Origin: Azospirillum endophyticum
GTDB taxonomy: Bacteria; Pseudomonadota; Alphaproteobacteria; Azospirillales; Azospirillaceae
DNA: 64,000 nucleotides
Direction: 5' to 3'
NCBI RefSeq assembly: GCF_016595245.1
Contig: NZ_JAENHM010000046.1
Location: 53,655-117,654, forward strand
Shown: one piece after another, positions 18,757-27,763 of the stretch
Layout: each line of letters starts with the position of its first letter
Position numbering within the stretch: position 1 is the first letter of the stretch
Program-made: the position numbers and the translations under genes
The notes under the pieces: model-generated
Seen by the model: only the letters and a program-made list of their open reading frames with translations
The model's database searches: none
What the model was told of the DNA's origin: nothing

Positions 18757-19506
18757 TCACACCAACTCGTCGACCGCCGGCCATTCCAGCGCCGGATGGC
18801 CGGTCAGCCGGTCGAGCAGGCGGTCCAGCAGATCCCAGATCGCCGCGTCATGCACGCGGTGGTGGGTCAGCAGGCCGATGGGTTCGCCGGGGGGCCGCCG
18901 GCCCTCGCGGCGCTCGCGCAACTCGCGGCACAGCAGATCGAGCAGCGCGTCCAGCGGCACGGCGGAGCGGCTGCCGCGCCAGTCGATCAGGTCGAGATGG
19001 GTGTTCACCCAGGCGATGCCGTCCCTGGGCGCCGGGGCCGGGCCGAAGGCGGAGACGGCGCGGTAGCCGGCGGCGGCCAGACGGGCCGGCATGTCAGGGG
19101 CCATGCGGTTCCAGGGCGGGACGAACAGCGGCAGCAGGCGGCGGCCGAACAGGGGGCGCAGGGTGGACAGGCCGCGTTCGGCCTCCGCCTGCCGGACCTC
19201 GGGCGGACGTTCGGGGCCGAACTCGCACTTCTTTCGGCCGGGGGCGGCGTGGTCGGCGTGCGACCAGCCGTGGACCAGGGGGGTGACGAAGGCGTGGCCG
19301 GCCAGCGCCTGGGCGAGCGACGGCTCGGCGTCGGCCGGGATGACGGCGAGGCCGAGGGGGATGTTCGCCTGGGCGCAACGCTGGAGCAGGCGGTCGAGCT
19401 GCGGGCCGGCGGCCACCGCGTCATCGTCGCGCAGCCAGAGGGCGCAGCAGCGGCCGAGGTCGGTCCAGCGCGCCAGTTCTTCGTGTACGGCGGTCCAACT
19501 CGTCAT
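18757..19506 (-). CDS. Polysaccharide-deacetylase-like protein (last gene of glycan operon)
   Basis: 249 aa. WLRDDDAVA near the N-terminus, LVHGWSHADHA (His-x3-His metal site) and FVPPWNRMA form the pattern of the NodB-like deacetylase fold seen in polysaccharide deacetylase-like proteins. The Asp-Asp-Asp and the two His could bind Zn. A C-terminal LLTHHRVHD is also conserved in this group. No signal peptide is present, so it acts in the cytoplasm. Its ATG overlaps the stop of the glycosyltransferase upstream by 4 bp, making it the sixth and last gene of the coupled operon 25108-18757. The substrate, probably a glycan intermediate, is inferred. Confidence 0.78.
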   Translation of the reverse strand: MTSWTAVHEELARWTDLGRCCALWLRDDDAVAAGPQLDRLLQRCAQANIPLGLAVIPADAEPSLAQALAGHAFVTPLVHGWSHADHAAPGRKKCEFGPERPPEVRQAEAERGLSTLRPLFGRRLLPLFVPPWNRMAPDMPARLAAAGYRAVSAFGPAPAPRDGIAWVNTHLDLIDWRGSRSAVPLDALLDLLCRELRERREGRRPPGEPIGLLTHHRVHDAAIWDLLDRLLDRLTGHPALEWPAVDELV

Positions 19507-20648
19507 GATGTCTTCTCCGCCAGCAGGGCCTCGACGATCTCCACGCTGCGCGCGGCACCGGCCAGGGAATGGGGGCTGAGCGGCGGAATGCGGGCGCCGA
19601 GCACCGACCTTAGGGCTCGGGCGAGGCTGTCGGGGGTGAGGTCGGCCTCGCGCAGGGTGGCGATGCCGGGGCGGCGGGCCAGGATGGCGGCGCGGATGGT
19701 CTGTTCGACCTCCTTGCCGTCCTCGAAGGGGCAGAAGACGCTGGGCACGCCCGCCGTCAGGCAGTCGAGCGCGGTGTTGTAGCCGCAGCGGCCGACCGTG
19801 GCGGCGGCGCGGGTCAGCAGGGCGCGGAAGTCGGGGCGCACCGGCTCCACCACCAGCCGATCGGCCGGGGCGATGGCGCGCAGCCGGTCGGCCAACGCGG
19901 CGTCGCCCTTCGCCACCAAGAGGCGCCAGCGCTGCGGCAGGGCGGCGGAGGCGGCGCAAAGCGCTGCCGTTTCGAAGACCGGGCGACCGACCGGGCCGCC
20001 GCCGGCGGTGACCAGGATTTCGCCCTGCCCGTCCATACCGCCGTCCGGTGCGGGCGGCGGCGGAACGACGAAGCCGGTATAGAGCAGCAGCGGCTTCATC
20101 GCCGGGGTCAGCGGCCAGCTGTCCTCCAGCGGCACCACGGCGGGATCGGAATGGACCAGCACGCCGTCGTAGAAGTGCAGGAGGCGGTCTTCGGTCTCGG
20201 CCACCCGCTTCGGCTTGGAGGGCGGCGCCAGGATGTCGCGGACCGAGGCGAGCGTCAGCGGCGGCCGTGGCAGGGCGCGGGCGCGCTCCAGCAGGGCGTC
20301 GAACTCGGGGGCGAGCGCGCGGCGGCCGAACGGGAACAGTTCGGTGACCAGCACGTCGGGGCGCAGCGTGTCGAGCAGGCCGGTCAGCATCGCCCGGCGC
20401 GCGTCGAACAGGCCGGCATCGGCGGGGCCGCCGTCGGCGGCCAGCAGGGTGGCGAAGTCGGCGCCGTCGCTTGCCAGCGGCGGCAGCTGGTGCAGGGTGG
20501 CGTTCCCGGTTCCGAGATGGGGGGCGGGACGGCCGCCGCTGACCAGATCGACGCTCCAGCCGCGGGCGGCGAAGGCCTCGGCCAGGGCCAGCGCGCGGCT
20601 GAGATGGCCGGTGCCGAGCAGGTGGGTGACGGCGATCAGCAGCTTCAT
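19503..20648 (-). CDS. Glycosyltransferase, MurG/GT-B-like
   Basis: 381 aa. LLIAVTHLLGTGHLSRALAL at the N-terminus is the glycine-rich loop of MurG-like GT-B enzymes. The C-terminal half has VTAGGGPVGRP and VGRCGYNTALDCLTAGVPSV, the nucleotide-sugar binding region of the same fold. No membrane segments. It is translationally coupled on both sides (4-bp overlaps with the phosphatase and the deacetylase-like gene). It resembles the first gene of the operon (23795-25108) in overall architecture, so two MurG-like enzymes act in this cluster. Confidence 0.83.
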   Translation of the reverse strand: MKLLIAVTHLLGTGHLSRALALAEAFAARGWSVDLVSGGRPAPHLGTGNATLHQLPPLASDGADFATLLAADGGPADAGLFDARRAMLTGLLDTLRPDVLVTELFPFGRRALAPEFDALLERARALPRPPLTLASVRDILAPPSKPKRVAETEDRLLHFYDGVLVHSDPAVVPLEDSWPLTPAMKPLLLYTGFVVPPPPAPDGGMDGQGEILVTAGGGPVGRPVFETAALCAASAALPQRWRLLVAKGDAALADRLRAIAPADRLVVEPVRPDFRALLTRAAATVGRCGYNTALDCLTAGVPSVFCPFEDGKEVEQTIRAAILARRPGIATLREADLTPDSLARALRSVLGARIPPLSPHSLAGAARSVEIVEALLAEKTS

Positions 20649-21364
20649 GACAGGCGCTCCCCCTCCTTGCGTCCGGCCGGGTGGAGCGTGCCGTCGGCGG
20701 TCAGCGTCATGGCGTAGAGGCGGTGGCGCTTGACCGGCACCGGCGGCGGGCCGCGGAAGTCCCAGCCCCAGGCGAGCGCCAGAGCGACGCGGATCACGCC
20801 GATGTGGGTGACGACGAGGTGGGTCTCCCTCTCCCCCCCGGGGAGAGGGTCGGGGTGAGGGGGATGCGTTGCGTGGCTATCCCGAGAATCCTTGCCGCGC
20901 GACCCCCTCACCCTAACCCTCTCCCCAGGGGGGAGAGGGGATTGGGTCTGGGGGGAGAGGGGGAGCAGGTTCTCCAACCACCCCGTCAACCGCTCTCGCA
21001 CATCGGCTGGGCTTTCGCCGCCGGGGGGGCGGAAGTCCCAGCCCCAGTGTTCGAGGTCGCGGTAGCCGCTGGCGGGGGCGGCGCGCAGGTCGAGACCGCG
21101 CAGTCCCTCCCAGGCGCCCCAATCCATCTCAATCAGGCGGGGATCGGTGTGGACCGGGCGGCCGGGAACGAGGAGGGTTGCGGTCTCCACGGCGCGCGAC
21201 AGCGGGCTGGCGTGCAGCGTGGCGTCGCGCCAAGGCTCCGGCAGGGTCAGGCTGGCGAGGCGGTCGCGACCCTCTGGGTCGAGGGGGATGTCGGTGCGGC
21301 CCTGGATGCGGCCCTCGCGGTTCCAGCCGGTGACGCCGTGGCGCAGGAAAGCCAAGCGGATCAT
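20645..21364 (-). CDS. Histidine phosphatase with an in-frame palindromic-repeat insertion
   Basis: 239 aa of the phosphoglycerate mutase-like superfamily. Catalytic RHG (residues 8-10, His9), the following Arg (NREGRIQG), Arg57 in SPLSRAVETA and the second histidine His187 in VVTHIGV are all present. Residues about 136-180, between ENLLPLS and THLVVTH, are encoded almost entirely by a copy of the repeat found at five other places in the window. They read PLPPGERVRVRG then PPHPDPLPGGERE. The insert keeps the frame and lies in the variable loop before the last strand, so the enzyme may still fold. It is coupled to its neighbours by 4-bp overlaps. Role inferred: dephosphorylation of a sugar phosphate in the glycan pathway. 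Confidence 0.85.
   Translation of the reverse strand: MIRLAFLRHGVTGWNREGRIQGRTDIPLDPEGRDRLASLTLPEPWRDATLHASPLSRAVETATLLVPGRPVHTDPRLIEMDWGAWEGLRGLDLRAAPASGYRDLEHWGWDFRPPGGESPADVRERLTGWLENLLPLSPQTQSPLPPGERVRVRGSRGKDSRDSHATHPPHPDPLPGGERETHLVVTHIGVIRVALALAWGWDFRGPPPVPVKRHRLYAMTLTADGTLHPAGRKEGERLS
20825..20942. repeat. Palindromic repeat copy inside the phosphatase gene
   Basis: Two arms, each with a CTCTCCCC/GGGGAGAG palindrome, in inverted orientation (GGGTCGGGGTGAGGGGG and CCCCCTCACCCTAACCC), separated by about 30 bp. It is wholly within the coding sequence of the histidine phosphatase and is a multiple of three in net effect. Confidence 0.9.
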
Positions 21365-22476
21365 GGCATCAGGCCGGTCAGCAAGCCGCGCAGCCGCTCC
21401 GCCGCCGCCGGCAGGCCGTGATGGGCCTCGACATGGGCGCGGGCGCTGTGGCCGAGCCTGCGCAAGGCCGGCGGGTCGGCCAGCAGGGCGGACAGCGCGG
21501 CAGCGAAATCTTGGCGGGCCGGGCCGGTCAGGCGGCCGCCCACGCCATCGCGGATGACGGTGCCGGTGCCGGCATTGTCGACGGCGAGCACGGGAAGCCC
21601 ATGACCCTGCGCCTCCAGATAAACCATGCCGAAGGCTTCGTTCAGGCCGGGCCAGACCAGCAGGTCGGCGGCGCGATAATGGGCGGCGAGGTCGGCGGGG
21701 GCGCAGGCGCCGTGGATGGTCACCCGCGGGCCGAAGGGGGCGAACAGGGCCGATACCTCCGCCGCCGCCGGGCCGTCGCCGACGACGTCGAGCGTCCAAG
21801 GCCGGGTGGGGAGAAGATGCAGGGCCTCGGCCAGCAAGCGGTAGGAGGCCAGCTTGTCGCCCGGCCGCATCATGGCGACGGTCAGCAGGCGCGGCGGCGC
21901 GCTCGGGCCGCTGCGCTCGACGGCCGGCGGCAGGTCGAGGAAGGGCGGGAGCATCGCCACCTGCTGGCCGGGCGGGGCATAGGCCTCCACCGCCTGACGG
22001 TCGCGGGCGCTGACGCAGAGCACGAGGTCCGCCGCTTCGATGGCGGTCTCGGCGGCGGCGGCGAAGGCGGACCAGGGGCCGGTCAGGCGCTTGCGGGCGC
22101 GGGTCGCTTCCACCACGACATAGGGGATGCCGAGGCTGCCGGCGATGGCGGGCCCGATCAGGTCGGGGGCCTTGTAATAGACATGGTAGCTGAGCCACAG
22201 CGCCGGGCGGCGGGCCGGCTCGGCGGCGTAGAGCGACAGCAGGCGGTCACGTTCGGCGACGGCGGCGGCGGTCAGGCGGGCCTGCGCGGCGGGATCGCCG
22301 GCGCCGTCATAGGCGCGCAGGCCGCTCGCCACCTCCACCGGGCCCGGGCCGGTCGCTTCCAGCGCGCGCAGGATCAGCCGAGCCATCTGGCGGTCGCCGG
22401 AGGGGATCGGGTGGTCGACCGGTTTCAGCGGAGCGTAGAAAGCAATGTGGGGAAAGTCGATCCGGCTTGCGGTCAC
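21361..22476 (-). CDS. GT4-family glycosyltransferase
   Basis: 371 aa, starting with GTG that overlaps the preceding stop (GTGA). N-terminal IAFYAPLKPVDHPIPSGDR is typical of a subgroup of GT4 enzymes. The C-terminal half carries VVGDGPA, the acceptor/donor region YRAADLLVWPGLNEAFGMVY (with the E-x7-E motif) and VAVDN-like GLPVLAVDNAGT. It is predicted to be a cytoplasmic retaining transferase using a nucleotide sugar. Third gene of the operon. Confidence 0.88.
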   Translation of the reverse strand: MTASRIDFPHIAFYAPLKPVDHPIPSGDRQMARLILRALEATGPGPVEVASGLRAYDGAGDPAAQARLTAAAVAERDRLLSLYAAEPARRPALWLSYHVYYKAPDLIGPAIAGSLGIPYVVVEATRARKRLTGPWSAFAAAAETAIEAADLVLCVSARDRQAVEAYAPPGQQVAMLPPFLDLPPAVERSGPSAPPRLLTVAMMRPGDKLASYRLLAEALHLLPTRPWTLDVVGDGPAAAEVSALFAPFGPRVTIHGACAPADLAAHYRAADLLVWPGLNEAFGMVYLEAQGHGLPVLAVDNAGTGTVIRDGVGGRLTGPARQDFAAALSALLADPPALRRLGHSARAHVEAHHGLPAAAERLRGLLTGLMP

Positions 22477-23798
22477 GCCGCGGCCTCCTCCAGCCGGCGG
22501 ACGAGGCGGTCGATGCCGGCGGTCATGCCGAACTCGGCGCGCAGCCGGCCATGGGCGGCCTCGCCCAGCGCCGAGCGCAGGGGCGGGTCGGTGACGAGCC
22601 GTTCCAGGGCGGCGGCGATGGCGGGCGGGGTGCCGTCGGTCAGCAGGCCGTGGGTGCCGTCGGTGATGAATTCCGGGATGGCCGACACCGCGGTGGACAG
22701 GATGGCGAGGCGCTGGCTCGCCGCCTCCATCAGCACGTTGGGCAGGCCGTCGCGGTCGCCGTCGCCAGCCACCACGCTGGTCAGAACGAACAGGTCGGCA
22801 TGGCGCAACGCCGCGATCACCGCCGCCTGATCCTGGGCGCCGCGCCATTCGATGCGGTCCGACAATCCCAGCCGTTCGGCCTGGGCGCGCAGGGCCTGCT
22901 TGAGGTCGCCGGAGCCGATATGGACCAGCCGCCAGTGCAGCCCGTCCGGCAGCATCGCCAGCGCGTCGAGCAGCCGGTCGTAGCCCTTCTTCTCCACCAG
23001 CCGGCCGACCGACAGGATCTCCACCGCGCGCTCGGAGGTGGAGCCGTCGCGCGGCGGGACGGTTGCCCGGTCCGGCGGGTCGGGGAAGCGCGAGAGGTCG
23101 AGGCCGTGATAGACGAGGTCGATGCGCGCCGGATCGGCGGCCAGACCGCGCAGATGCGCCGCGCCGACGGCGGTGCAGGTGGCGCCGAAGCGGGCGTCTG
23201 CCAGCTTCTCGCGCTTCTCCCATTCCGGCGTCGTCCAGATGTCCTTGGCATGGGCGGAGAAGCCCCAGCCGATGCCGCGGATCGACGCGGCATAGCGCCC
23301 GACCGAGGCCGGGGTGTGCAGGAAATGGGCATAGAGGAAGGGTATGTCGGCCGGCAGTTCCGCCGCCAGGACCAGGGCTTGGCCGAAGCGGCGGCCACGG
23401 TTGGCGGTGCGGTCGCGCATCAGGTCGCGCAGCCACGCCGCCGCCGTGCGCGCCAGCCCGGCCGGATGGCGGAGGATCAGGCGGCCGAGCGCCTGCAAGA
23501 CGCGGCGCGGCTCGTCGCGCAGATATTCCGGCAGGTAATGCACCGGGGCGGTGATGCGGTCGTGCAGGGCGTGGCGGCGGCTGTCGGTCGGATGGCGCAG
23601 CGACCAGATCGCCAGATCGATGCCGCGCTGCTGGAGGGCCAGAAGCTCCTGCGCGATGAAGGTCTCCGACAGGCGGGGATAGCCCTTCACCACCACGGCG
23701 ATCTTCAGGGGGGCGATCTTCAACGGCACGGCTTTCGACTGCATATCGGCTGGATATCGGTGGGACGGTGTCCGGCCGTCCGTTCCCCCGTCGGTCAT
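22473..23798 (-). CDS. GT4-family glycosyltransferase, WcaL-like
   Basis: 441 aa. VVVKGYPRLSETFIAQELLA at about residue 35 is the typical start of WcaL/AmsK-type exopolysaccharide transferases, and GFSAHAKDIW and VYHGLDLSRF follow. The C-terminal domain has ILSVGRLVEKKGYDRLLDA and DGLPNVLMEAAS (E-x7-E equivalent). About 30 extra N-terminal residues precede the fold, so the true start may be the Met at residue 19. Second gene of the operon, coupled by 4-bp overlaps. Confidence 0.9.
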   Translation of the reverse strand: MTDGGTDGRTPSHRYPADMQSKAVPLKIAPLKIAVVVKGYPRLSETFIAQELLALQQRGIDLAIWSLRHPTDSRRHALHDRITAPVHYLPEYLRDEPRRVLQALGRLILRHPAGLARTAAAWLRDLMRDRTANRGRRFGQALVLAAELPADIPFLYAHFLHTPASVGRYAASIRGIGWGFSAHAKDIWTTPEWEKREKLADARFGATCTAVGAAHLRGLAADPARIDLVYHGLDLSRFPDPPDRATVPPRDGSTSERAVEILSVGRLVEKKGYDRLLDALAMLPDGLHWRLVHIGSGDLKQALRAQAERLGLSDRIEWRGAQDQAAVIAALRHADLFVLTSVVAGDGDRDGLPNVLMEAASQRLAILSTAVSAIPEFITDGTHGLLTDGTPPAIAAALERLVTDPPLRSALGEAAHGRLRAEFGMTAGIDRLVRRLEEAAA

Positions 23799-25108
23799 GC
23801 GCGCTTGCCCGCCATTGCGCGGGACAGCCGTTCCGCCGCCCGGCGGATCGGGGTGACGGGGGTGGAATGGTCGGCCACCGGGTCGGCTCCCAGAACCTCA
23901 CGGGTCAGCTCGACGATGCGCTCCAGCCCGCCGAGCAGGCCGGGCAGCGGGCTGGCCGAAGGCGGCGGCTGGCTGGACAGGGCGCGGATGGCGCCGGCCA
24001 TCGTCCGCGGGTCGGCGCCGTCGCGGTCGCAGTCCAGGGTGCGCAGCAGGCCGAGCGCCTCCGCCGCCTCGGCGCGGATGCGCTGTTCCAGCCGGGGGCG
24101 GGTGCGCGGGGCCAGCACCGACGGCTTGTCGAAGGACAGGATCTCGCAGAAGGTGTTGTAGCCGCCCATCGCCACCACGCCGATGGCCCCGGCATAGAGA
24201 TCCTCCATGCGGGAATGGAAGTTGATGGTCTCCACCCTGCCCTTCAGCCGGCGGATGCGGGCGGCGAACTCCTGGCGGCGGGCATCCTCCAGGAAGGGGC
24301 CGTAGACGATCAGGGCGCCGGGGGCGAGCCCGGGGTCGGATTCATAGGCGGCGATGGTCCAGTCGACCAGGGCCGCCCCGTCGCCGCCGCCGCCGGGCGT
24401 CACCAGCACATAGGGGGCGGCCATCGGCGAGTCCGCGGCCTGGACGGCACCGCCGCCCTCCGTCGGCTCGCGCCGCAGATAGCCGGTGTAGCGCAGCCGC
24501 GCCGCGATCCCGTCCGGCAGGTCGAGGCCGTCGAGCGGGTGGTAGACCTCCGGCAGGCCGTAGATCCAGAGCTGGTCGTAATAGCGCTCGATGGCGGCGA
24601 CCGCCTCCTTGCGCTCCCACTCCGGCTGGAGGGCTTCCGGGGCGTCCAGCACGTCGCGCAGGCCGAGCACCACGCGGGTGTTGCCGGCCGCCCGCATCTC
24701 CTCCAGCGCCGGCAGGAACTCGCCGTGCAGGCCGGTCGGCTCCTTGTCGACGATCGCCAGCGTCGGGCGGAAGGCGCGGGCGGTGGCGCGGATGATCTCC
24801 GCCCGGATCGCGGTGGTTTCCTCGATCGGCAGGCCGAGGTTGCGGGCGGTATAGCCGCCGTCCGGCAGCTTCACCACGCCGGGCAGGCGGACATGGTCGA
24901 CCCGCTCGGGGAAGTCGAAGCGGCCGGCGACCGGCGAGCCGGTGAGGATCAGCGCCGAGGCGTCGGGGAAGGCCGAGACCAGGGCCTGGGCGATCGTCCG
25001 CGACCGCCGCAGATGGCCCAGCCCGAAGGTGTCGTGGCTGTAGAGCAGGATACGCGGCGGCGTCCGGTCGGGATGGATGGACCGAAGGGACGGCTGGGGC
25101 TGGTGCAT
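23795..25108 (-). CDS. MurG-like glycosyltransferase (first gene of glycan operon)
   Basis: 437 aa. ILLYSHDTFGLGHLRRSRTI is the N-terminal GT-B glycine-rich loop. The C-terminal domain has VTPGGGGDGAALVDW and VAMGGYNTFCEILSFDKPSV, a UDP-sugar binding pattern as in MurG. Proteins of this type annotated only as predicted glycosyltransferases occur in Azospirillum relatives. It has no membrane helices. It opens the six-gene operon, whose promoter must lie in the 390-bp spacer to its right. Confidence 0.83.
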   Translation of the reverse strand: MHQPQPSLRSIHPDRTPPRILLYSHDTFGLGHLRRSRTIAQALVSAFPDASALILTGSPVAGRFDFPERVDHVRLPGVVKLPDGGYTARNLGLPIEETTAIRAEIIRATARAFRPTLAIVDKEPTGLHGEFLPALEEMRAAGNTRVVLGLRDVLDAPEALQPEWERKEAVAAIERYYDQLWIYGLPEVYHPLDGLDLPDGIAARLRYTGYLRREPTEGGGAVQAADSPMAAPYVLVTPGGGGDGAALVDWTIAAYESDPGLAPGALIVYGPFLEDARRQEFAARIRRLKGRVETINFHSRMEDLYAGAIGVVAMGGYNTFCEILSFDKPSVLAPRTRPRLEQRIRAEAAEALGLLRTLDCDRDGADPRTMAGAIRALSSQPPPSASPLPGLLGGLERIVELTREVLGADPVADHSTPVTPIRRAAERLSRAMAGKRA

Positions 25109-25499
25109 GCTCGGACACTCCGCTTCAGCAATGCTTCGGAACCGACAATCCGTTGTGGAACAGATCGCTGTACTTGTCTTTGGAACCGGTTCGGCGCCGG
25201 TGGTTGCGGATGCGTCCAGGCATCGGCGGCAAGGCTCCAGCCTGGACGAAACCCCTCACATGGATCCTGCCGCGCATCAATATGACTTCCGGCAGGGTGA
25301 GGGCAACCACCTTATGTGTTCTGATATATGATCAACAAGATGCTGCAAGGCTCTCCGCCTGCCGGGGACTTGCGAATGCACATGAAGACCATGTTCCTTC
25401 CAATGAAACCCCGTCATCCCCGCCTTCGCGGGGATGACGGAAGTCCCTTCCAAGGAATACGAGGGCCATATGCGATTGCCCCCAGCCAAGGGCGACGGG
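25109..25499. other. Intergenic region upstream of the glycan operon
   Basis: 391 bp between the glycan operon start and the end of the peptide-transporter operon. It includes AT-rich sequence around 25290-25400, likely holding the minus-strand promoter of the glycan operon, and the perfect palindrome at 25411-25440. No gene is called. Confidence 0.5.
25411..25440. repeat. Perfect 30-bp palindrome, REP-like
   Basis: CCGTCATCCCCGC, loop CTTC, GCGGGGATGACGG. The same GTCATCCCCGC core recurs as an inverted pair at 44484-44568 and as a half copy near 13574. It may serve as terminator for the peptide-transporter operon that ends at 25500. Confidence 0.75.
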
Positions 25500-26729
25500 T
25501 CAGTCGCCATGATAGGGATCCAGGGCGTCGCGCAGCCCGTCGCCGAAGAAGTTGAAGGACAAGACTACCAGAATCACCGGTAGCATCGGCAATGACACCC
25601 ACGGATAGGTTTCCACGGCCATGAGGTTCTGGGCGTCGTTCAGCATCACCCCCCAGCTGGTCGCCGGCGGGCGTAGGCCGAGCCCCAGGAAGGACAGTGC
25701 CGTTTCGCCCAGGATCATCGCCGGGATCGACAGGGTGGCGCTGGCGAGCAGGTGGCTGGTGAAGTTGGGCAGCAGGTGGCGGCGGATGATGCGCGCCGGG
25801 CTGGCGCCCATCAGCTCCGCCGCCATGACGAAATCCTCCTCGCGGAGCGCCAGGAAGCGCGAGCGCACGGCGCGGGCCAGCGACGGCCAGTCGAGCAGGC
25901 CGAGGATGACGGAGATGCACAGGAACACCGTCACCGGGCTCCATTGCGCCGGCACCGCGGCGGACAGCGCCAGCCACAGCGGCAGTTCCGGCAGGGATTT
26001 CAGGATCTCCGACAGGCGCTGAACCCCGGCGTCGATCCAGCCGCCGAAATAGCCCGCCATGCCGCCCAGCGTGATGCCGATGGCGAAGGATACGGCGATG
26101 CCGAGCAGCCCGACGGTCAGCGACAGCTGCGCCCCGATGGCGAGGCGCGACAGCATGTCGCGACCCAGCCGGTCGGTGCCCAGCAGATGCAGCGAGGCGC
26201 CCGGCGGCGGGCAGACCAGCCGGACCCGCGATTCCACCAGCCCCAGGAAGCGGTAGGGCGCGCCGGGGCAGAGGAACTGCAGCGGCATCGGCCGACTCAG
26301 GTCCGTCTCGTAGCGCCAGCGATAGTCCTTCAGGTCGGGATGGCCGGTGGTCGGGTAGACGAAAGGACCGACGAAGCTGCCCTCGTGGAACAGGTGGATG
26401 CCCTGCGGCGGGGCGTAGAGATGCTCGACGTCGCGCTCGTTGGCGCCGTAGGGCACCAGGAAATCGACGAAGGGCAGGCTGAGATAGGACAGCACGAGGA
26501 ACAGCGCCCCCAGCACCGCCAGCCGATGGCGCAGGAAGCGGCGCAGCATCAGCCGCCCGGTGGAGGCGTGCGCGTCGAAGCGGGTGGCCGGCGCGTCCGC
26601 CGCCGCCGGATCGGGATAGGGCCGGTCGTCGACGTAATGGTCCCAGCTGCCGCCGCTCATGCCGCCGCTCATGGCCGGATCCTTCGGTCCTCCTTCCTTC
26701 ATGCCCCCCTCTTTCATGCCCTCTTTCAT
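25500..26729 (-). CDS. Peptide ABC transporter permease (OppC/DppC family)
   Basis: 409 aa, longer than the usual 300 because of a hydrophilic N-terminus and an insertion (about residues 90-165) between the first transmembrane helix and the core. The core has the LLGTDRLGRDMLSRLAIGA motif of OppC-type permeases and the EAA loop AAELMGASPARIIRRHLLPN. The N-terminus reads MKEGMKEGGMKEGG, a tandem duplication, so the functional start may be a later Met. It overlaps the stop of the OppB-type gene by 4 bp and is last in the operon. Confidence 0.88.
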   Translation of the reverse strand: MKEGMKEGGMKEGGPKDPAMSGGMSGGSWDHYVDDRPYPDPAAADAPATRFDAHASTGRLMLRRFLRHRLAVLGALFLVLSYLSLPFVDFLVPYGANERDVEHLYAPPQGIHLFHEGSFVGPFVYPTTGHPDLKDYRWRYETDLSRPMPLQFLCPGAPYRFLGLVESRVRLVCPPPGASLHLLGTDRLGRDMLSRLAIGAQLSLTVGLLGIAVSFAIGITLGGMAGYFGGWIDAGVQRLSEILKSLPELPLWLALSAAVPAQWSPVTVFLCISVILGLLDWPSLARAVRSRFLALREEDFVMAAELMGASPARIIRRHLLPNFTSHLLASATLSIPAMILGETALSFLGLGLRPPATSWGVMLNDAQNLMAVETYPWVSLPMLPVILVVLSFNFFGDGLRDALDPYHGD

Positions 26730-27757
26730 GATTGGGCCTTCCTCGCCTTGCCGAGGCGGATGCGGGGGTCGAGCAGGGCGAGCGCGATGTCGGAGACCAG
26801 CATGCCGACCAGCACCAGCAGCGAGATGAACATCAGGATGAAGCCGGACAGGAAGATGTCCTGTGCCCGCAGCGCCTCCAGCAGGGCCGGGCCGATGGTC
26901 GGCAGGCTCAGCACGACGGAGATCAGCACCGATCCCGACACCAGCGACGGCAGCAGCGAGCCGATGTCGGAGACGAAGGGGTTCAGCGCCATGCGCAGCG
27001 GATAGCGCGTCAGCCGGCGCAGCGGCGGCACGCCCTTGGCCTTGGCGGTGACGACATAGGGCTTGCCCAGCTCATCCAGCAGGTTGGCGCGCAGGCGCCG
27101 CACCATGGCGGCGGTGCCGGACAGCCCGATGACGATGGTGGGCACGATCAGATGCTCCAGCACAGAGCCGGCCTTGGCCCAGCTCAGCGGCTGGTCCTCG
27201 TATTTCGCGTCGACCAGCCCGCCGATCGGCAGGCCCAGCCATTTCTGCCCGTAATAGAGCAGGATCAGCGCCAGCAGGAAGTTCGGCGTCGCCAGCCCGA
27301 TATAGCCGACGGCGGCGGCGAGGTAGTCGACCCAGCTGTTGGCGCGGATCGCCGCCAGCGACCCCAGCGGGAAGGACACCAGATAGACGAACAGCACGGC
27401 GGCGAGGTTGAGGATGACGGTGAACCACAACGTCTCCCCCACCACGTCCACCACCGGCTTGTTGAACTCGAAGGACCAGCCGAGCTCGCCCTGGAGCAGG
27501 CCATGGAAGCCGTTCGGCCCCGGCCAGACCCCGATCCAGACCAGGTATTGCTCGGGCAGCGGGCGGTCGAGCGAATATTCGTGGCGCAGGAACTCGGCCT
27601 TCGCCAGGCCGGCCTCCTGGCCGGTGGCGCGCAGCTCGGCGATCTGGTTGGACAGATAGTCGCCGGGCGGCAGGTTGATGACGATGAAGATCAGCATCGA
27701 CACCACCAGCAGCGTCGGCACCATCACCAGCAGCCGGTGCAGGATGAAGCGCAGCAT
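26726..27757 (-). CDS. Peptide ABC transporter permease (OppB/DppB family)
   Basis: 343 aa. MLRFILHRLLVMVPTLLVVS is the conserved first helix of OppB-type permeases. The EAA loop is TAKAKGVPPLRRLTRYPLR. A periplasmic stretch of about 80 residues after helix 1 is larger than in DppB. It starts 6 bp after the stop of the binding-protein gene and is coupled to the second permease. Confidence 0.9.
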   Translation of the reverse strand: MLRFILHRLLVMVPTLLVVSMLIFIVINLPPGDYLSNQIAELRATGQEAGLAKAEFLRHEYSLDRPLPEQYLVWIGVWPGPNGFHGLLQGELGWSFEFNKPVVDVVGETLWFTVILNLAAVLFVYLVSFPLGSLAAIRANSWVDYLAAAVGYIGLATPNFLLALILLYYGQKWLGLPIGGLVDAKYEDQPLSWAKAGSVLEHLIVPTIVIGLSGTAAMVRRLRANLLDELGKPYVVTAKAKGVPPLRRLTRYPLRMALNPFVSDIGSLLPSLVSGSVLISVVLSLPTIGPALLEALRAQDIFLSGFILMFISLLVLVGMLVSDIALALLDPRIRLGKARKAQS

Positions 27758-27763
27758 GGGCGG

